This document shows positions 56,701 through 64,000 of a stretch of 64,000 nt of DNA, in pieces. The notes under the pieces are model-generated. The model saw only the letters and a program-made list of their open reading frames with translations, was not told the origin of the DNA and made no database searches. Position numbers and translations under genes: made by a program. Positions within the stretch are counted from its first letter, which is position 1, and every line of letters begins with the position of its first letter. This DNA comes from Adineta steineri (Eukaryota; Rotifera; Eurotatoria; Adinetida; Adinetidae): assembly GCA_905250115.1 (NCBI GenBank), contig CAJNOI010000054.1:375277-439276 (forward strand). The letters are read 5' to 3'.

Positions 56701-59700
56701 TAAAGAAAATCCAAATACAGCTGATGATTATCAAATACCACATTGGATGAATTTAAGGTTTAAATTAAAATATTTCTAATATTTTCTTCTTCTAATTCTT
56801 CTTCTTCTAGTTATTATCATAATTCAACAACACCATCATGTTTCCAACGTTACATTCCACGTTTACCATTTGATACAAATCGAATTCAAGGTGGAATGTT
56901 AGGTAGAAGAAAAAAATAAATAAAAACATTTTTCTTTAAATATTTGTCTAATATAGAGGTTAAAAATGTGATGAATTCCATTGCAGAAGAACCATTTATG
57001 AAACCATTACATTTATCAATGGAAGAATATGATGCTCAAGTATTTCGAACACAAACAAAATCGTAAATAGAAAATACTATAAAAATAAATTATTCTGTTT
57101 TCTTATTCATAGTTTATCAAAAGATAATTATCCAGATAAACCAACTAAAGCTGAAATTCGAGTACCACGAAGACGACATGTCACTTTAGAATGTATGTGT
57201 ATAAGATGATTCAATATGTATGTATATATGTTCTATTCTAGATCCTCCTTCAATCGAAGAAGAAGAAGATTGTATCCAAGATCAAAATGGATTGGTAATT
57301 GTTAATAATAATAATAATAATAATAAAACTAATAATACTCATCCAATATTTGGATTGCATGATGATTTTCGTCATTTTAATGCAAATATAAAAGATGATA
57401 TTGTTCTTTCTACATCTCATGCTGGAACATCATCTAGTATTATGGGCAATATTCCATTTCATCATACATTTAATCAATCATCGCAAGTTTTATTTTATAA
57501 TCCACATAGTTCATCTCGTGGTGCAGCACAAAGTGCTGAGACATATTTTTTAGTATCAAATTTATTTGCTCGTTTACAAGCACGACCAAAAGCATTAACA
57601 AATCCATTTGCACCTGCTAGTATTCGAATACCAATGGTACCAGGACGACGTCGATGGGCACATACATTTCCAATGGGTCCAAATAAATTACCATGGCATT
57701 TTCATCATTTACGTCAAACAGAAAATCGAACAAAAGAAGAATTATCTATTGGAATTTCTACTTGTGCTCATCTTGTCCTGCCAGGTACATCAAAAAGAAT
57801 TTTAAATGGTCTTGTATCAAAACGAACGAGATATCATGGAAAAATCCCTAATGATTTATCTGCAAGACATAAACGGTAAAATGAATAACTATTTCGATAT
57901 ATTACATACTTTTTGTTTTTTAGTATTCTTAGCCCATCTAATTATGAACTGAATAAACGTGATGCGTCTGAACGTAAAGATAGTTTTACGGATGATACTC
58001 GATTAAGTTTCAGTAGTAGTAATACTCATAAGAAATCGAATGCTGATGGTTCAATGAAATCATTAACTTCGAAAAGTTAGTTAAATAAATATTTTAGATT
58101 TTGTTTTCGAGACAAAAATTTGTTTTAGGAGAAAAAAAAGAAGCTATTATTTGGGGACCCACTGGTGTTGAACCATGGAGTGCATCGATGATTACTGGTA
58201 TTGATTGGAAATCTTTAACTATTCCAGCATCACTTCCAACAACATTTGATGTTGTACCATCTGCTGAAGAATTAAATCGTGATTATACACATAATTCATA
58301 TACATTAATTCATGCTTTACCACCACAAGATGAATATGATCGAAAGATAAAACATATGTTAAATGCAAGTAATAATCATGAAAAATCAACTCCGTAAGAT
58401 TTCATAGATTTTGTTTTTTTGTTTTGAGATTCTAAAATTAATTTAGATGTGATAATATGGAACGTCAAAGAATAACTTTTGATGAATTAATTGATCAACG
58501 ATTATCACAAGTGAGATATTTAAAAGAAGAATTTTGTTTTCGAATATTTGCAAATTTAGGGTTTTCAAATGATTGTTGATATTCCTGCACATATTCATCA
58601 AAAAATGATTGATTCAATTCGACGAGCTGGTTGTAAAGAAACTGAATATAATCGTTTATTAAGTATCGGTAGAATATATCATACATTAAGTCTTGTAACA
58701 GAAGAAAGTCAATCACAAGATACAGTTGTTATTTATGTACAGCAACATAAACCTCAGTTAGTAAAATAAAGTTAAATATTCTATTCTATTTCAATTGAAT
58801 TTATTAAGATATGTTTTTCAACCCAAATCTGTTATGTATAAATATCGTTTTCAATGTCCAGATTCTTCAGATTATGATTTAGCATATTATGAATTACAAC
58901 TGGATAGTTTAGAATCATTTCCATGGAATTCAGTTGATAATGTTGTTGGAAATCATGGTACAGGCGATCATAAGTTATCCGATGTATGTATAGATGAAAT
59001 AGAATTCTTATTTTTCATAATATAGAGAGAGAGTAGAACACAATTAACCATTAAAAAGAGACTACAAATTTCATAGTAAAATTTTACCCTTCCGTAAAAA
59101 TCGATTTTTGGCTTGAATTCAAGCCGGTTAGAGACCTGTATCGGAATCAACTAAATCTCTTGGGTGTAATTCATTTTTTTTAAGGTGAAGATTTTGTTCT
59201 CTGATGTTTTCTCTACAAACTGATGTATTTTGAGGGTCCAAATCAATGTTTTATTGAGGTTCACGGATACAAAAGAAAGTTGGATTCATGTCTCTAACTG
59301 GCTTGAATTCAAGCCAAAAATCGATTTTTACGGTACTCAATAGAATTCGATAGAGAAAATTTTTCTCTACAAATCTACACGTCTCATTCCTGGGTAAAAT
59401 TTACTATGAAATTTTTAGTCGCCTTTAGAATATAATAGATAACTCTCTACTTGTCGAGGAAGATATATTTGTTTTTCATGTTATTTATTTTTAGTTAATA
59501 AAATATTGGCATACACGTCTTGTTCTTATGCCTGTCTCAAAAGATTATACAATTCGAAATATTGAATCTGGTCAAACAAAATGTGATAGTCGTGAAGAAA
59601 TGTCACATGAAGATTTTTTTCTTTATGTTGAACATTTTGTTCGATTTTTATTTATGCTTAATAAACTTAATCGAGTACCGATTGGATCAACTGAATGTAT

Positions 59701-61446
59701 ACATCGAGTAAAATAGAACAAAATTTAAGTTGATAAAAGAAAAATTTTGTTTTGTTTTTATTTTAGCCTCTTGATCCATTAACTGGTAAAAAACGAATTG
59801 ATCCTCCTAAACGTCAGGGAAAAACTTTGTAAGATAGATTTATTTTATAATTTTTCTTAATTTAACTGTTTTGTTTGTTCTTAGAATTACAATTGAAACA
59901 TTTAAATTAGCTGATATAATGTCTGGTGATAAAGATGCAATAAATAATTTATTAAATTTATTTCGAGATGATCAACAAGGTTTATTATTCGTCAAAGATT
60001 CTGTATTACCAGAACATACTTTCATTGCAATTGAAGCTATTTGGTGGTCAATTGAACATTGTGAAGATATAGAAAATGAACAAACAGCTTTAGATTTATT
60101 TCAAGTAGATATTTTAGAAAAGAAAAGAAAATGAAATTTTAATATTTTATCTTTAGTTTTTATTTACTGAAGGACATATTCGACATTGTACAAATATCGA
60201 AACAAGTTTTCGTTTTGGATTTTTTCTCTATTATATTGTAACAGAAAGAACACAAACTTGTAAATATTTATTTTTATTTTTTCTGAAATTATTTTTATTA
60301 TTTATCTTTTTAGTTTCTCTTGATTTGAATGATTATGCTGAAGTCGAATTTCATCAAACTCAAACATATATTCCATCAATGGATTATTTAGGTTTTGGTG
60401 AATGTAAACCAATGCGTTTATTACCAAAGTTAATTGATAATCCACAAGTAAAAGTTCGAAGAGAAAGATTTAAGATGAACGATGTTAATTTATCTTCAAT
60501 TTCAAATACAAATAATGAAAATTTAGAAGAAGAAGTATCGATTGTTCTTAAACGTGATTGTAATGTTGATGTTGATCCAAAACATATATCAGATAGACGT
60601 GAATGGGCAACAGCACATTATCATTCATTTTATAATCCACATTGTTTATTTGAACTTGAAATTCGATGGCTTGTCGCTACATCATGTATACTTGGAGATT
60701 TAATTACACAATGGTCACAACGTACAGGAACAATACTTGGTTCAAATCAAGTTGCATTTCATCTTGTACCAATTCCATGTGATCCATTTGCTGAATTTGA
60801 TGCACTTAGAGGTATTTATATTCAACATAAGTAACAGAATAGATAAGAAACTTTTATATTATTTAGGTCCAATTTATATAAAAATAAATTCGTTATGTCT
60901 TCGTGATAAACTTGCTAATCTTCCTGACAAAGATCAAATTCTTCGAATAAATATCTTTCAAGAACTTATTCTAAAACGGTTTGTTGGATCTAATTTATTT
61001 TCTATTTATTCAATAAAAATATTTTTAGTTATGGTTTTATTTTAAATGCTTGTGTTAGTTATAAAAATGAAAAGATTTATTATGTTCATATTAGTGGTGG
61101 TATGTTAGTTTATATAATATCAAATGTTTATAATGTTCATTATAATAATCGACCAACACGTGTTGTATCAACAGGAAGAACTAGTGATGATCAATTATCT
61201 CCACTTGATTATGGATTTTATTGGTGTTGGAATTTTTGTTTGGGGAAAAAATGGCGAAGTTCTCAAACAGGTGAAGAAAAATATCAAGATATTATGTTAG
61301 CTGATTTTCGAGCATTTTGTGCCAATGATAATAATCGTTTAGTTAATTTTTGGAATGAATTAAATGATTTAGCAAACGAAAAAATAAATGAAAAACAACG
61401 AATATCTTCGAATGATAATAAGTCCAATACAGAATCAAATGTCTAG
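53753..61446 (+). CDS. DEPDC5: DEPDC5/Iml1, GATOR1 complex subunit
   Basis: 27 exons: 53753-53817, 53886-53923, 53973-54113, 54161-54252, 54802-54885, 54947-54996, 55058-55133, 55185-55325, 55373-55515, 56243-56445, 56499-56757, 56811-56902, 56957-57062, 57113-57192, 57242-57875, 57924-58075, 58129-58393, 58447-58510, 58560-58756, 58809-58983, 59495-59707, 59767-59828, 59885-60104, 60157-60259, 60314-60811, 60867-60978, 61029-61446. About 1560 residues (human 1603). Matches to DEPDC5 in order: [92 protein letters not shown] plus [34 protein letters not shown], a DEP domain (about 59920-60240), and [11 protein letters not shown] near the end. GATOR1 is the GAP for RagA/B and silences mTORC1 when amino acids are low. 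The exon at 56957 could instead start at 56986. One intron holds a MITE. Confidence 0.95.
54253..54801 (+). other. Large DEPDC5 intron 4
   Basis: A 549-bp intron, about ten times the local norm. A small perfect hairpin ATGTGGGAA...TTCCCACAT lies near 54297-54327. No other element recognised. Confidence 0.5.
55516..56242 (+). other. Large DEPDC5 intron 9
   Basis: A 727-bp intron without clear repeats or genes. Its boundaries are fixed by phase 2 on both sides. Confidence 0.55.
59061..59419. mobile_element. MITE in a DEPDC5 intron
   Basis: About 360 bp. Outer inverted repeat: ACTACAAATTTCATAGTAAA at the left pairs with TTTACTATGAAATTTTTAGT at the right. A second, nearly perfect 44-bp inverted pair, 59092-59135 and 59290-59333, has one mismatch and contains GGCTTGAATTCAAGCC, itself palindromic, and AAAAATCGATTTTT, also palindromic. 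No coding capacity. Target duplication not resolved. Confidence 0.75.
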
Positions 61447-62391
61447 TCTTTCTCTAATTCTTTTTTTTGTTATAATATAAATAAATATATCTATATTTTG
61501 TGTGTATATGTCAGTAATTGTTATGTATTTTGACTTTTGTGATAAAACAAAATAAATAAAGTGTCTTAACATAGTAATAAATTCTTTGAAAAATGAAACT
61601 TTGTTGATTTTGAATTATTCTATAAGATAAATATTTTATTCAAGTTAGGCAAGAATATTCTTTGTATATATTGAAAGGTGTGACTATGTACGCATGAGCA
61701 GAGATATGGAAAGTATAGTCATTTTTCATCCCCACTCACATCCTTTTTATATATCCGATGAGTTTTTATTCGAAAACAGATCGAAATAGCGAGAGAAAGA
61801 AACTTTTCACAAAAAATATTTATTGCGCATAGAGAAAGAAAGAACGTGATTAAAAGTGAGTCATGACAAAACAGATTATTTAACAGAGCCAGACAAAATA
61901 ATATCAAAGTGTTCATGACTTATTCATTGACGATGATAGTTGATATCTTATTTTGGGTTAAAACACGTCCGACGATTAATGCAGATTTTGTTCAATTCTC
62001 TCCTTTCTCTTCATCACGTTCGTCTTCACTAAAATCTTTTGATTTTTTATAAAATCAAAAAAAAAGATTACGTTGAATTTAAATTCTATTCTATGTTTTT
62101 GAATTTGGAAAAGAATGAAATTCAATGAAAGATATCGAATAAAATCATGAATTTTATTCATTAATCAAATCTAAAATTAATTTTTTATCTTATCTACGGG
62201 AAAACCTTGTTTATAGCACTATCTTTTTCTCTTTGTGTTATATTGGAAGAAATAAATGAGAGAAAAAGAGAAAGAGACATATAACTGGAGAGAAAATCTA
62301 CAACCAGTGTCATTTTGTTTTCATCGAAGACAAAAAAAGAAGGAGATTATTTTAGTAGTTTACTAATTTATCAAAAACAAAATCTTGTTGA
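61447..62391. other. DEPDC5 3' UTR and spacer
   Basis: AT-rich with AATAAATAAA at about 61550 as a probable polyadenylation signal. No further gene is seen before 62392. Confidence 0.5.
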
Positions 62392-62455
62392 ATGATGTGG
62401 AATATGTACGTATTTGTCATTATTCTTCTGTTCATTCTCAACAATGAAACAACAG
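62392..62455 (+). CDS. Candidate signal-peptide first exon of a secreted or membrane protein (3' partial)
   Basis: ATGATGTGG begins MMWNMYVFVIILLFILNNET and the exon ends at a good donor (ACAG/gtaaat). This is the same style of signal-peptide mini-exon as at the start of the chitin-binding gene. No second exon could be chosen with confidence before the window ends, so the gene would need a long first intron. Chance is the alternative. Confidence 0.35.
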
Positions 62456-64000
62456 GTAAATACTTTTATTTATCACATACTGAACTTCAGCTGTTGTACA
62501 AAATGACATTATTGGTTAGAGTCTTAGTTGAAAAAAAGGGAGTGAAATAATAGATTATAGAATTTGACAGGAATTCTTGTCATATACTCAGAAGTGATGG
62601 TATCGATCTCTTGTAGCGGCTATGCGAAACTTTTTTGTGGTTAGAAGAATGAGTGTAGTTTAAGTTTAAAAGTATAAGTTGGAATACTGATTGATGGTAT
62701 TGTAGATATCTGAGTTTGTATTGATTCATAGTTTCAAAAGGATTGAAAACTTGAACCTTACTGAAATCTTCTCTTGATATCAGATTTGTTTGTTGATATT
62801 GAGATGAGAATGAGACACAAGAGACAGGGAAGAAATCTATTTCATCATATCGAATTATAACATATGCAAAAAAAGGATGGATTGAGTTTTTCAGATGAAA
62901 TCAAAATGAAAAAAAGAAAAGATGAACAGGTTGATGTAAATGAAAACAAAGTTTTGTGAGATTATTTGACTATTTTCATTTAAGATAAGATGTAAATCCA
63001 TTATATGAAAAATACTATAACTGATAAAATCATTGTGTCGTGTTTGACGTCCTCAAAGAGTTTTATGGATAAAAATAGAACTGAGGTATCAAGTCAGCTG
63101 ATCATCTACTTCTATATATATATTGTTTAGTGTTATAGAAAATAAAAAGGATTTAAAACTTTTGAGCTACACAAAAGAAAAAAATCTTGTTTTGGAACAT
63201 ATGACATTATCTTGTAGAAATGAATTTGATTGATCAATGAAATGATAAATATTTTTCATCAAAACTTTCGATACAGGATTACTTGTGAGAAAGTATTAAC
63301 CTTTATGCTGTAGAAATAAATACATCTGCTAGAATGAAAGAAAGAGCACAAATCATATGATAATGTAGAACTACTTTGCAAGTGCAAATTCATGACTGAC
63401 ACTGCCACTTTTATCACTAGACTATCATAAAAGAATATTGTTTAGTAAGATAACATTTGAAGCAGAGGCTAAATCCATAGAAGTTATTATCATGTTTAAA
63501 AGAAATCGATGATTATCGATAAGAAAAAAAAAGAATATTTTTATTTGATTTTTATCTCAAAATATTTTTCTTAAATAATTCCTTCGAGTGACTATTTAAT
63601 TTAAGATTAGCAAGAGAATTATCTCCTTCCTTTCACGTATTAGATTGAATTAAAATGATTTAACATTAAAATATTCAGAATGTTTTTCATATAAAAATGA
63701 GGGTTGATTTTGAAACTGGAAGGCATTTTATTTAAATATCAATCAATTTCAATAAAGTCATTTTCATTCTCAACAATTTCTTTTTTCCTCCTACAAATTC
63801 ATTTTCGCTGAACAAATAAAAAAATTTAGTTGATTAGTTTTTTATCATCAGTGCTAATCATATCTTTTTAAGGATCAAACATAATTATTTTTCTTTTACA
63901 ATAAAACAAATCAATAAATAAAGTGAATCTTCTTCGATGAATTCAGCCCTCTCTTAGTTTATATTTACAAATCATCCGAGAAAATACAACAACAATCATA
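62456..64000. other. Right-end non-coding sequence
   Basis: AT-rich. Either intergenic or the first intron of the candidate gene starting at 62392. No exon, RNA gene or repeat recognised. Confidence 0.45.

Noticed and set aside
1-64000. CRISPR array, bacterial operon, integrated virus or retrotransposon
   Set aside because: No regularly spaced short repeats, no reverse transcriptase, integrase or capsid-like frames, and all recognised genes are spliced or animal-type.

Overview
This window is eukaryotic nuclear DNA from a small invertebrate animal. It is AT-rich, uses the standard code, and its genes are split by many short GT-AG introns, mostly 45-65 bp. Bdelloid rotifer is my best guess, from the compact gene style, the ~333-aa tandem chemoreceptor-type GPCRs and the chitin-binding genes; that placement is inference, while the gene identities below rest on motifs read in the translation. 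Exon joins were worked out by hand. In every spliced model reading phase is kept across all junctions and the ends match the family, except where stated.

Layout. 1-6.5 kb, plus strand: the C-terminal end of a SMARCA4/SMARCA2 (BRG1/BRM) bromodomain ATPase, an HSPBAP1-type JmjC protein, and a secreted protein with five CBM14 chitin-binding domains and a hAT-like MITE in one intron. 6.7-12.2 kb, minus strand: an unknown secreted acidic protein, a small HAD-fold hydrolase, the C-terminal part of an LSM14/Trailer-hitch mRNP protein cut by a 100-N gap, a plus-strand tRNA-Ser half on the other side of that gap, and an allatostatin-A/galanin-type neuropeptide GPCR. 12.2-15.7 kb: a gene desert with one tiny secreted-peptide candidate. 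15.7-19.4 kb: a papain-family protease, the co-chaperone SGTA (minus), and a small basic protein head to head with SGTA. 21.9-25.3 kb: a protein with a ZZ-like zinc domain at each end and a ~800-residue Pro/Ser/Gly repeat core encoded by a minisatellite. 26.5-36.4 kb: four intronless tandem GPCR paralogues (minus) with duplicated flanks. 37.9-40.0 kb: a polyamine/spermine oxidase-like flavoenzyme (minus). 42.3-48.2 kb: a complete GLG1/ESL-1 Golgi protein (19 exons). 48.6-49.5 kb: an unknown 239-aa protein (minus). 51.8-52.1 kb: a long near-perfect hairpin. 52.7-53.5 kb: a Rab27-like GTPase (minus). 53.7-61.4 kb: a complete DEPDC5/Iml1 gene (27 exons, ~1560 aa). 61.4-64 kb: intergenic, with one signal-peptide first exon at 62.4 kb.

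The genes are independent eukaryotic units with no operon logic. Shared themes are secretion and surface (GLG1, CBM14 protein, cathepsin, Rab27), nutrient/mTORC1 control (DEPDC5), and chemosensation (AstA-type receptor and the four-gene array). The most notable structures are the GPCR array, with a 168-bp identical tract and a variable second extracellular loop, the ZZ-repeat-ZZ protein, and the 233-bp foldback.
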